Assembly (NCBI GenBank): GCA_050258095.1 | Contig: JBLMYD010000059.1 | Span: 1-35,908 of the forward strand | Source of the DNA: VRUE01 sp050258095 | GTDB lineage: Bacteria; Actinomycetota; Thermoleophilia; Solirubrobacterales; 70-9 | Length of the DNA stretch: 35,908 nt | Direction of reading: 5' to 3' | Made by a program: the position numbers and the translations under genes | Notes under the pieces: model-generated | Database searches by the model: none | What the model was told of the DNA's origin: nothing | What the model saw: the letters and a program-made list of their open reading frames with translations, nothing else | Shown: one piece after another, positions 30,093-35,908 of the stretch | How positions within the stretch are numbered: position 1 is the first letter of the stretch | Layout of the letters: each line of letters opens with the position of its first letter

Positions 30093-31592
30093 TCAGGTCG
30101 CAAGCCGCAGCCGCAGCTTCCGGATCTTCGTCTCAGGCGCTCCCGTGTCGGGGACGAAGCGGATCTTCACCTTGACCTTCGCCCAGCCGCGGCTTCTGAG
30201 CACGGCGCGAAGCGCCCGCTTCGGCTTCACCGGGACGAAGACGACCCCGGCTCGCACCCGGCGCGAGACCTTTCTCACGCCCTTGCCGGTGAGCTTGAGC
30301 CTGCCGGGACCGGTGAAGCGGAGCTTCAGCTTGGCCGTTCCCTTGCTCCGCAGGTACCTGACCTTCTTGATCGAGAACCGCGCCGCAGGCGGTTCGGGAA
30401 CCAGCTCGAAGGCGCCGATGTCGCAACCGCCGGCCTGCGGGCGCGAGACGCCGCGCTGGTCGGTCGCGGGGCAGCGGGCCGCATCGCCGCCGTCGATCGC
30501 CGGGCTGCCGGCGGTCAGCGCCATCGTCTCGGTTTCGCCGCCGTTGTCGGCCAGCGCTCCGAGCAGAGGGTTCGCGATCAGGTCGGTGGCGTTTTCGAAG
30601 CAGCGCGGTTCGCCGCTCGGCGGTCCACCCTCGAGGTTGTGCCCAGCGGAGGTGAGAGTTTCCGAGCATTCGCCGAACCTCTGGACTTTGCTCGCGGTGT
30701 TGCCGTAGACGATCGTGTTGACGATTTCGACCGGAGAGAAGGGGCCGTAGTCGGCGAGCGCGGCGCCTTCGCCCTGCTCTTCCGGGCCACCGTTGTTGTC
30801 GGCGATCGAGTTTCCGGAGATCGTCACGTTCTTCATCACGAGGCCGCCGTGGTCGGCTTCCATCGCGCCGCCAAATGCACCCCACGAGGGGTCGCCGGGA
30901 TAGAGGCTGGTGTCGACGACGTTGTTGGCAAGGGTCGAGTTTTCGAGCGAGAGGGAGGCATGATTCCCGGCGATCCCACCCCCGTCGCCGCTGTCGCGGT
31001 TGCCGGAGATCGTCGAGCCGACAACACGAAGTTCGCCCTTTACGGCGTAGACGCCGCCGCCGGAGCTCGCGTTGAATCCCTCGTTGCCGGTCACCGCCAC
31101 GCCTTCGAGCGCGAGTGAGGCTTCCCGCCCCCGGATGCCGCCGCCGCCTTCTTCCGTTCGACCCCCGGTGACGGTGAGGCCGGCGAGGGTCAGCGAGGCG
31201 CTCGGCTGCGCGTCGAAGGCGCGGTCTTCGAGTCCCGCTGCGTCGACGACCGTGCTGCGGGCACCGGCCCCCTCGATGCGGAGGCCGCCTTCGGTGACAT
31301 CGAGGTCGCCGTTTTCGGTTTCGCCCCCGCCTTTGATCGTGAGGGCGTAGCGGCCCGCGGGGACGACGATCGTGTCCGCCCCGGCCACCGAGTTCGCCTT
31401 GTCGACCGCCTGGCGCAGGGAACAGTCCCCGGCCGCGCCGCCGCACTCGCCCACGGACGGCGCCTGATCGGCGGTGGTGTTGACGGTGTAGGTCGCCGCC
31501 GAGGCGAAACCCGGCAGGACAGCGAGAGCCGCGGCGATGGCGAAGGCTGCAACGGCCATTCGAAGCGAGGGGGCAGAGGTGGGTTGTTTCAC
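30093..31592 (-). CDS. secreted beta-helix (choice-of-anchor-Q-like) protein
   Basis: A 499-residue protein starting with GTG. Residues 12-32 form a signal peptide (MAVAAFAIAAALAVLPGFAS, cleavage near ASA-AT). The mature start TYTVNTTADQAPSVGECGGA and DCSLRQAVDKANSVAGADTI is typical of large actinobacterial beta-helix proteins, and coils such as LTLAGLTVTGGRTEEGGGG, LENSTLANNVVD, MKNVTISGNSIADNNGGPEE and VEIVNTIVYGNTAS follow to about residue 390 (QAGGCDIGAFELVPEPPAAR). The last 100 residues are Lys/Arg rich beta strands (KLKLRFTGPGRLKLTGKGVR) similar in style to the tail of the propeller protein. Likely a surface or extracellular protein; no catalytic residue can be named. Divergent from the CDF gene. 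Confidence 0.8.
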   Translation of the reverse strand: MKQPTSAPSLRMAVAAFAIAAALAVLPGFASAATYTVNTTADQAPSVGECGGAAGDCSLRQAVDKANSVAGADTIVVPAGRYALTIKGGGETENGDLDVTEGGLRIEGAGARSTVVDAAGLEDRAFDAQPSASLTLAGLTVTGGRTEEGGGGIRGREASLALEGVAVTGNEGFNASSGGGVYAVKGELRVVGSTISGNRDSGDGGGIAGNHASLSLENSTLANNVVDTSLYPGDPSWGAFGGAMEADHGGLVMKNVTISGNSIADNNGGPEEQGEGAALADYGPFSPVEIVNTIVYGNTASKVQRFGECSETLTSAGHNLEGGPPSGEPRCFENATDLIANPLLGALADNGGETETMALTAGSPAIDGGDAARCPATDQRGVSRPQAGGCDIGAFELVPEPPAARFSIKKVRYLRSKGTAKLKLRFTGPGRLKLTGKGVRKVSRRVRAGVVFVPVKPKRALRAVLRSRGWAKVKVKIRFVPDTGAPETKIRKLRLRLAT

Positions 31593-31708
31593 GCGAGGGT
31601 GCTTCAGGGACGGTTAGGCTGCCAGGATCGGAGCCGTCCGTCAAGCGCGGGCGGCGCCAAGCCGGCCCTCTCTTTCTGACGATCGCGTCGAGGCGCCGGC
31701 TGCGATAG

Positions 31709-32320
31709 ATGACCCAAGACGCCCGACTGAGCTTCGTACTCGCGATCAACCTGGGGATGGTCGTCGCCTTGGTGGCCGTTGGCCTGCTTGCGCATTCCCT
31801 CGGTGTGCTGGCCTCGGCGGCCGACTACGTCGGCGATGCCGCCGGCGTGGCTTTGAGCCTCGTGGCGCTCAAGCTGAGCCGGCGTACGCACCGCTATCCA
31901 CGCGCGACCTCCCTCGCCGCCCTCGTCAACGCCTCGTTCCTGTTGCTCGTCACGGTCGTCGTGACGGCGGAGGGCATCGATCGGCTGGTCGGCGGCAGCC
32001 CCGAGGTCCACGGCCTGCCGGTGCTGGTCGTCAGCGTCGTGGCGGTCGGCGCCATGGCTCTCTGCGTCGGGATGCTCGGACCGATCGAGGCCGATGAGCT
32101 CCACATGCGCTCGGTGATGCTCGACACGCTTGCCGATGCGGCGGCGGCCGCCGGGGTCGCCGTCAGCGGGGCGATCATCCTGATCGCGCAGGGGGTCTAC
32201 TGGCTCGATGCCACGGTCGCCCTCGTCATCGCCCTCGCGGTTGGCTACCACGCTCTGAAGCTGATCGTGGAGGTGCTCCAGGATCTGCGCAAGGAGTCCG
32301 GCGATGCACCCGCACGTTGA
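31709..32320 (+). CDS. short CDF family cation transporter (no C-terminal domain)
   Basis: A 203-residue protein with about six helices (for example FVLAINLGMVVALVAVGLLA, AALVNASFLLLVTVVVTAEG, LVVSVVAVGAMALCVGMLG, AAAAAGVAVSGAIILIAQGV, VALVIALAVGYHALKLIVEV). Metal-site residues sit at Asp39/Asp43 (DYVGD, helix 2) and Asp139/Asp143 (DTLAD, helix 5). The classical zinc-type CDF has His in one or both positions; DxxxD in both helices is known from manganese-type members. The protein ends soon after helix 6 and lacks the cytoplasmic ferredoxin-like C-terminal domain (about 80 residues) of most CDFs. Efflux of Mn, Fe or another ion across the membrane is likely. No Shine-Dalgarno sequence is obvious. 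Confidence 0.82.
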   Translation: MTQDARLSFVLAINLGMVVALVAVGLLAHSLGVLASAADYVGDAAGVALSLVALKLSRRTHRYPRATSLAALVNASFLLLVTVVVTAEGIDRLVGGSPEVHGLPVLVVSVVAVGAMALCVGMLGPIEADELHMRSVMLDTLADAAAAAGVAVSGAIILIAQGVYWLDATVALVIALAVGYHALKLIVEVLQDLRKESGDAPAR

Positions 32321-32379
32321 ACTTCGCGAGAGCGCGGCACAGTTGAGCAGGATCACTGCCCGATCGCGCCCCGTCCCGG

Positions 32380-32385
32380 TAAAAT
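32380..32385 (+). promoter_or_regulatory. -10 box TAAAAT, leaderless-type
   Basis: TAAAAT matches the -10 consensus closely and ends 7 nt before ATG 32393, giving a leaderless mRNA. It overlaps the ATG at 32384, which therefore cannot be the start. No good -35 was seen. Confidence 0.55.
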
Positions 32386-32392
32386 GCTGTTT

Positions 32393-32614
32393 ATGACCGT
32401 CAAGGAACGCCTGCAGCGAGTCGTTTCCGAGATGAGCGAGGAGGAGGCCGCCGATGCCCTCGCGCTGGTCGCCGGCGCCCGCGCCGGGGCCACGCCCTCT
32501 GACATCTACGGAACGGCCTGGGGGAAGGTGCTCGCCGACGTTGACCCTCAGGCGCTGTCTGTGACTGGCGCGCCCACGATCTCGATCCCGGACGGCATCC
32601 CCGACGTTAAGTGA
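32393..32614 (+). CDS. small antitoxin-like protein
   Basis: A 73-residue protein, MTVKERLQRVVSEMSEEEAA followed by DALALVAGARAG, a Thr/Ser-Pro spacer (ATPSDIYGTAWGKVLADV) and a flexible tail ISIPDGIPDVK. A charged N-terminal helix followed by an unstructured C-terminal half is the usual shape of small antitoxins and of partners of acetyltransferases, but no family can be named. The TGA overlaps the GTG of the next gene by 4 nt (GTGA), so the two are co-translated. ATG 32393 is used because the -10 box covers the earlier ATG. It could be an antitoxin or a small regulator of the acetyltransferase; both readings are inferred from coupling. Confidence 0.6.
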   Translation: MTVKERLQRVVSEMSEEEAADALALVAGARAGATPSDIYGTAWGKVLADVDPQALSVTGAPTISIPDGIPDVK

Positions 32615-33135
32615 AGTCCGACGAGGTCCTGATCAGGGCCCTCACGGCAGGCGATCTACCCCTACTCGACGCCTTTCGCTGCAGCACGGGGACACCGTGG
32701 GAGGACGCGGTTGAGGCGCAGATCCGCGGTCCCCTGCCGCAGCGCTACCTGGCCTCGCCGCCGCGCTTCGACGGCAGAATGCTGATTGGGGCCAGCGGAG
32801 ACGGGAACGTCCTCGTCATCGGCGCCCATCACATCGAGCCGACTCTTGAGCCCGACGTCGGCTACACGGAGGTCGTGGCAGTCTCCCTGCGAGCCCGCGG
32901 CACGCTTGTGCGGTTGCCCCAGGGACGGGAGGTCTCGCTGGGAGAGTTGATGCTCCTTGCGATCTTCAAGCAGATGATCGCCCTCGGTCGACACCCACGC
33001 ACCTTCGTCCGGGTCGACCGCCGCAATCAGCGCAGCCTGGCGCTGTGCGACCGTATCGGCCTTACCGATGAGCGTCCCGACCCTCACTCCGACCTTCTGG
33101 TTCAGCGTTGGGGCGAGCTACCGCAGATCGCCTGA
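32611..33135 (+). CDS. GNAT-like acetyltransferase, partner of the small protein
   Basis: A 174-residue protein starting with GTG. VLIRALTAGDLPLLDAFRCS is the usual first strand and helix of GNAT proteins. The central part (RMLIGASGDGNVLVIGAHHI and YTEVVAVSLRARGTLVRLPQ) supplies strands 2-4, and the last conserved block is TFVRVDRRNQRSLALCDRIG (about 131-150), corresponding to the N-x-x-S-x-x-L-Y/C-x-x-x-G-F motif that ends many GNATs. The acetyl-CoA-binding (Q/R)xxGxG/A loop is not clearly visible; the segment VSLRARGTLVRLPQGREVSL sits in its place. Acetyltransferases of this size act as toxins in some two-gene modules. No other function can be assigned. Confidence 0.6.
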   Translation: MKSDEVLIRALTAGDLPLLDAFRCSTGTPWEDAVEAQIRGPLPQRYLASPPRFDGRMLIGASGDGNVLVIGAHHIEPTLEPDVGYTEVVAVSLRARGTLVRLPQGREVSLGELMLLAIFKQMIALGRHPRTFVRVDRRNQRSLALCDRIGLTDERPDPHSDLLVQRWGELPQIA

Positions 33136-33385
33136 CGATCACCCGGCACGGACGCCGTCGGCCCGCCGTGGCTGGACGGATCGGTGCTAGCCCGGATCTT
33201 GCAGCAAGCTCCGAGGAGTAGGTCGGCGAGCCCGGGAGTGGCGTAACAGTCACGGTGTGGTGGCGGAAGATCGCGCGCAGCCGCGATCCCGTCGATGCGC
33301 AGGGTCAAGAGCCCGAGCGCGGGCAGGCTTCGCGGGCGCTGGGCGCGCAGGACTGTCAGAAGTTGGACGGAGGCCGAGCGGAGCG
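33136..33385. other. 250-bp region without a gene, spanning the left IS end
   Basis: 33136-33185 separates the GNAT-like gene from the left inverted repeat of the insertion sequence; 33199-33385 is the IS interior beyond the transposase stop. No coding sequence or clear terminator was found. Confidence 0.6.
33187..33198 (+). repeat. left terminal inverted repeat of the IS1380 element
   Basis: CTAGCCCGGATC, an exact match to the complement of 34842-34853. The next 10 positions match the right end only partly (6 of 10). Confidence 0.8.
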
Positions 33386-34735
33386 TCAGCCGGCGGGAGC
33401 CGGCAGGTCCCGGAGCCTCGCGAACGCCGCCACCAGCTCCGCCGCCCAGGGCCAGCCCGCCTGCAAGCGCAGTCGAGCGCGGCGGCCGGAGAAGGAGAGG
33501 CGGGCAGCGACGTGAAGGAGGCGGTGGCGAAGCCGCTTGGGCCGCGAGCGGGCGAGTTCACCCTCCAGCAGAAGCCCCTTCGCCCAGGCCATCAGGTCGT
33601 GGGCGATGAGGACGAGCTCGAGCCAGACCTCGTTCATCGCGAAGTCGCGGAAGGGCAGCTTCGCCAGGCCGGTGTCCTTGTCGTCGGCGATCTCGTTCTC
33701 GGCCCGCGCGCGGGCTCTGTGGCGGCACTCCAAGGCGGCGAGGTCGGAGCCCCCCTGGTCGGTGAGGATCGCTTGGAAGCGGTGGCCGTCTGCGTCGGTG
33801 AAGGAGAGCTGGGCGCCGGGGTGGGGGCGCTCCCTTCGCATGATCACCCGCGAGCCCTCCGGCCAGCCCGAGAGGTCGAGCAGGTCGGTGGCCTCGGCGA
33901 CCTCGCCGTTGGGGCGCTTCTCGCCGTCCTGGTCTTCGGCGGCGCTCCAGGCGCCCTCCGGCAAAGCCAGAATCGCCTCGCGCACCGACTCGGTCAGGTC
34001 AAAGCCGACCGAGTAGCCGATCCCGCCCTCGCGCGCCCACTCGATCAGCTCGTGCACGGCGCCGGCGGAGTCGGTGCGCAGCAGCACTTCGATCTCCTCG
34101 ACGCGCTCGGCCGGGATCTGCTCCAGCGCCGCTTCTGCGACCGCGATCTGGTCGGCGGCGGTGTTGGCACCGGCGTTGCCGGGGCGAAGCAGCCCGGCAG
34201 CGGCCTCCGATGTCTCCTCGAAGTAGGCGAGCATCGGGTGAAAGCCAAAGCCGCCCTTGAAGTTGCCCGCCGCGCCCCCCTTCTCGGAATGGCTCCCGAC
34301 GAGGGTCGCGTCAAGGTCGATCGTCACCCGCTCGGGGGCAAGGCCGAGCCCCCAGACGTGCTCGCGGGCCGCCTTGCGCGCCAAGCGCAGGCCGTCGAGC
34401 AGTTCGGGGTTGCGGGCGATCCGCTCGATCGCTCGGTAAGCGGTGGAGTCTGAGGCAACCGCGCCGAACAGCGCCGCCTGCTCGCGGATCGCGCCGAGGT
34501 CTGTGAGCGCCTCGCCGCCGTCGGCGAGCATCACCGCCAGGTCGCGCACGATGCGGCCGGGATCGTGGGCGCCGCGGCGCTCGCGCATCGGCGCCAACTC
34601 CCGCGACAGTGCCCGCGTGAGTCCACTCCTGTCGGCGATCTGGCTGAGCAGGGCGGTGCCTGCGTGAGAGACCAAGCCCTCTCCGTCCGCCGTCACATCT
34701 ACGGTGAAACTGCGGCCATCGCGCTGCACCTTCAT
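33386..34735 (-). CDS. IS1380-family DDE transposase
   Basis: A 449-residue transposase with an RNase-H-like DDE core. Recognisable blocks are LVSHAGTALLSQIADRSGLT and DPGRIVRDLAVMLADGGEAL (N-terminal), APERVTIDLDATLVGSHSEK (first Asp), GFGFHPMLAYFEETSEAAAG, RVEEIEVLLRTDSAGAVHEL (second Asp) and ARAENEIADDKDTGLAKLPF, with the acidic third residue around ENEIADDKD. LVLIAHDLMAWAKGLLLEGE near the C-terminus is a family hallmark. AGGAGG lies 6 nt before the ATG. It appears intact and of full family length (about 430-460 residues), so the element may still be active. It is read toward the left end of the element. Confidence 0.93.
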   Translation of the reverse strand: MKVQRDGRSFTVDVTADGEGLVSHAGTALLSQIADRSGLTRALSRELAPMRERRGAHDPGRIVRDLAVMLADGGEALTDLGAIREQAALFGAVASDSTAYRAIERIARNPELLDGLRLARKAAREHVWGLGLAPERVTIDLDATLVGSHSEKGGAAGNFKGGFGFHPMLAYFEETSEAAAGLLRPGNAGANTAADQIAVAEAALEQIPAERVEEIEVLLRTDSAGAVHELIEWAREGGIGYSVGFDLTESVREAILALPEGAWSAAEDQDGEKRPNGEVAEATDLLDLSGWPEGSRVIMRRERPHPGAQLSFTDADGHRFQAILTDQGGSDLAALECRHRARARAENEIADDKDTGLAKLPFRDFAMNEVWLELVLIAHDLMAWAKGLLLEGELARSRPKRLRHRLLHVAARLSFSGRRARLRLQAGWPWAAELVAAFARLRDLPAPAG

Positions 34736-34797
34736 GGTGATCCTCCTGAGCGGTCTTTGCGAGCTTCAGCACCCGCAGAATCCCGCTTCAGACGGAC

Positions 34798-34832
34798 GAA
34801 ACCGCGCCCTGGATGACCCGGGGCGCGGTTTC
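34798..34832 (-). terminator. 12-bp hairpin inside the right IS end
   Basis: GAAACCGCGCCC (34798-34809) and GGGCGCGGTTTC (34821-34832) form a perfect stem with an 11-nt loop, between the right inverted repeat and the transposase start. Many insertion sequences use such stems to stop or sequester transcripts entering from outside, which here would come from the leftward collagen-like gene. Confidence 0.6.
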
Positions 34833-34841
34833 TTCATGAAG

Positions 34842-34853
34842 GATCCGGGCTAG
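34842..34853 (-). repeat. right terminal inverted repeat of the IS1380 element
   Basis: Read inward on the minus strand it is CTAGCCCGGATC, identical over 12 bp to the left end. Its CTAG provides the TAG stop codon of the neighbouring collagen-like gene. Confidence 0.8.
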
Positions 34854-35620
34854 GAGCTCGGGCCGACCCAGTACATCGAGAAGCGGGGCTTGGCGTTCTG
34901 GGTCGCACCGAGCACATTGAGGCTGTTGCCGCTGGATTGGAGAACGCTTACCTGGACGAATTCACCCGCGCTCAGTTCGACCAGCCCGCTCGCCGTCAGC
35001 TCGGTGAGGTCTGACGCCCCGTTGGCCTGCACGCGCATCCCGGCGATCGGATTCGTCGTGGCTTCGTTGAGCATCAGTTCCAGGGACCGCGTGCCGGTTG
35101 CGTTCGAGGGGAAGATCACCGTCGCGCTGACCTCGTAGATGCCGTCGATCGGGGCGGTCAGGCGGGTCGGCTGGGACGCGCTGTGAAGTTCTGCGGTGTC
35201 GAACGTCTCGGTGTCGAACGAGACGTGCGTGACGGTTACGTTCGCGATCGACTGCTGAGCCGAGTTCGTCACCGAAACCGCCGGCACCGCCGCGAGTTTG
35301 CTCGGCGTCACGGTCTTTGCGCCGAGAATCGGATTCGGGTAGTTGCCGGTGAGATCGCCGCCCGCCGGTCCCGTGGACGGACCGGCCGGGCCCCGCGGCC
35401 CTTCTGGTCCGGTCAGAAGTGTCCCTGCCTTGAAGTCGCTCGCTCGCAGCGAGCCGTCGGCGACCTTCGGTGAGGTCACTGCATTGTCCTTCAACTGCTT
35501 CCTGCCGACGCTGTTCTTCGGCAGGGAGAAGGCCGCATATGAAACGCCACCGAGGGCGACGAACAGTGCCAGCACCGCGATGATGTTCGCGAAGCTGAGG
35601 TGGCTCCGCACGAGACGCAT
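34850..35620 (-). CDS. secreted collagen-like/TNF-like-fold surface protein
   Basis: A 256-residue protein. Residues 11-31 form a signal peptide or anchor (NIIAVLALFVALGGVSYAAF). A region KNSVGRKQLKDNAVTSPKVA (repeated KDNAV/SPKV motifs) leads into a short collagen-like stretch GPEGPRGPAGP and GPAGGDLTGNYPNPIL (about 70-99). The rest (VSVTNSAQQSIANVTVTHVS, YEVSATVIFPSNATGTRSLE, VQVSVLQSSGNSLNVLG and final FSMYWVGP) is a jelly-roll of the C1q/TNF type. The layout is very common in Solirubrobacterales and has no firm role. TAG at 34850-34852 is part of the IS1380 end, so the last Ser and stop come from the insertion; only the extreme C-terminus seems altered. TAGCCT lies 6 nt before the ATG. 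Confidence 0.85.
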   Translation of the reverse strand: MRLVRSHLSFANIIAVLALFVALGGVSYAAFSLPKNSVGRKQLKDNAVTSPKVADGSLRASDFKAGTLLTGPEGPRGPAGPSTGPAGGDLTGNYPNPILGAKTVTPSKLAAVPAVSVTNSAQQSIANVTVTHVSFDTETFDTAELHSASQPTRLTAPIDGIYEVSATVIFPSNATGTRSLELMLNEATTNPIAGMRVQANGASDLTELTASGLVELSAGEFVQVSVLQSSGNSLNVLGATQNAKPRFSMYWVGPSS

Positions 35621-35626
35621 AAGCGA

Positions 35627-35632
35627 AGGCTA
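35627..35632 (-). promoter_or_regulatory. -10 box TAGCCT, leaderless-type, for the collagen-like gene
   Basis: On the minus strand TAGCCT (TAnnnT) ends 6 nt before the ATG at 35620, and no Shine-Dalgarno sequence is present. Confidence 0.45.
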
Positions 35633-35708
35633 GCGTCGGTGCAACACGGTGTCCAGGGCCGGCCCGCGCAGCGCTTCTCTTCGCGCAGAGCGAGAGCGAT
35701 GCGGCCCC

Positions 35709-35714
35709 TACACT
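35709..35714 (+). promoter_or_regulatory. -10 box TACACT, leaderless-type, for the DUF1801 gene
   Basis: TACACT ends 8 nt before the GTG at 35723. No Shine-Dalgarno sequence is present. Confidence 0.45.
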
Positions 35715-35722
35715 CCGCAGAG

Positions 35723-35908
35723 GTGTCCGCCGAGCAGGTCGAAAGCTACCTACAGGCTCTCGAGGAGCCGAAGCGGACAACGCTCCAAGAGCTGCGGCGC
35801 ACGATCCTCGAGATCGTCCCGGAAGCCGAAGAGGTGATCTCATACCGCGTCCCCGCTTTCGTATACAGGGCAAGATCGTCGCCGGGTTTGCGGCGTTCAA
35901 GAATCACC
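35723..35908 (+). pseudogene. DUF1801 family protein, frameshifted and cut by the window edge
   Basis: From GTG 35723 the frame reads VSAEQVESYLQALEEPKRTT, then LQELRRTILEIVPEAEEVIS and YRVPAF, the N-terminal part of the DUF1801 (iron-chaperone-like, ferredoxin-type) family. At PAF the family continues with R-V-x-G-K-I-V-A-G-F-A-A-F-K-N-H. Those residues appear only in another frame (QGKIVAGFAAFKNH, up to 35907), so one base, probably C after 35860, is missing. Without it the frame reads VYRARSSPGL. This is either a real inactivating deletion or a sequencing error. The rest of the gene lies outside the window. Confidence 0.75.

Larger units (their letters stand above)
33186..34854. mobile_element. 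IS1380-family insertion sequence
   Basis: About 1.67 kb with one transposase gene on the minus strand and terminal inverted repeats: left 33187-33198 and right 34842-34853, both CTAGCCCGGATC read inward. Further inward each side carries a short self-palindrome, CTTGCAGCAAG (33198-33208) on the left and CTTCATGAAG (34832-34841) on the right. The outermost base is G on the left and C on the right, whereas IS1380 ends usually read CCTAG. Flanks show no 4-5 bp target duplication (left TCGGT/GGTG, right AGCTC/GAGC), which points to loss or rearrangement after insertion. A hairpin just inside the right end could block incoming transcription. Confidence 0.82.

Noticed and set aside
33102..33308. Short minus-strand frame across the left IS end
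   Set aside because: Spans the terminal repeat and shows no start signal or conserved motif.
33181..34859. Target site duplication of the IS1380 element
   Set aside because: Flanking 4-mers and 5-mers do not match in any alignment of the ends tried.
1..35908. CRISPR array or rRNA operon
   Set aside because: No regularly spaced direct repeats and no rRNA-like sequence were seen.

Overview
The window is a high-GC actinobacterial chromosome segment. It most likely comes from the class Thermoleophilia (Solirubrobacterales or a relative). Pointers are the very high GC at third codon positions, a secreted collagen-like protein of a kind I associate with that class (34850-35620), a DUF7144 membrane protein, an ECF42 sigma factor with its DGPF partner, and many genes whose start codon lies 6-8 nt behind a TAnnnT box (leaderless type). 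The assignment rests on recognised families, not on a search.

Layout. 1-3931 is an accessory region around a tRNA-Ala(CGC). A leftward operon of small DNA-binding and unknown proteins is preceded by a strongly structured leader that looks like a cis-regulatory RNA. The region also holds a DUF2293 protein, a SEC-C protein, a DUF433-like/DUF5615 toxin-antitoxin pair and a broken SWIM zinc-finger gene. 3932-7794 encodes a very large BNR beta-propeller protein translationally coupled to a small two-helix membrane protein. 8082-10698 is an ECF42 stress module (DGPF protein, sigma factor, GST-like protein) with a promoter of the expected ECF42 type. 10757-18026 holds a secreted beta-helix protein, a leftward operon (M19 dipeptidase, PlsC-like acyltransferase, DUF1295 reductase) and a membrane protein with a Vps62-like domain. 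18058-20435 carries a coupled flavodoxin-like reductase and unknown protein, then a MarR repressor divergent from a small ABM-like protein with a clear shared operator. 20447-23433 is a LolA-like lipoprotein-sensing protein plus an ABC-2 transporter. 23643-28743 is a run of membrane genes (DUF4389, M48 protease, DUF7144, Kup potassium transporter). 28802-32320 carries a cupin, a lipoprotein-type intradiol dioxygenase, a secreted beta-helix protein and a short CDF transporter. 32393-35908 has a coupled small protein/GNAT-like pair, an IS1380-family insertion sequence inserted exactly at the end of a collagen-like gene, and a frameshifted DUF1801 gene that runs off the end.

The observations most worth following are the structured leader at 1052-1185, the compact leaderless gene pair at 32393-33135, the concentric operator at 20101-20137, the ECF42 promoter with a tandem 17-bp-phased repeat, the short CDF transporter with two DxxxD sites, and the large propeller protein without a signal peptide. 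No CRISPR array, rRNA, replication origin or complete prophage was seen.
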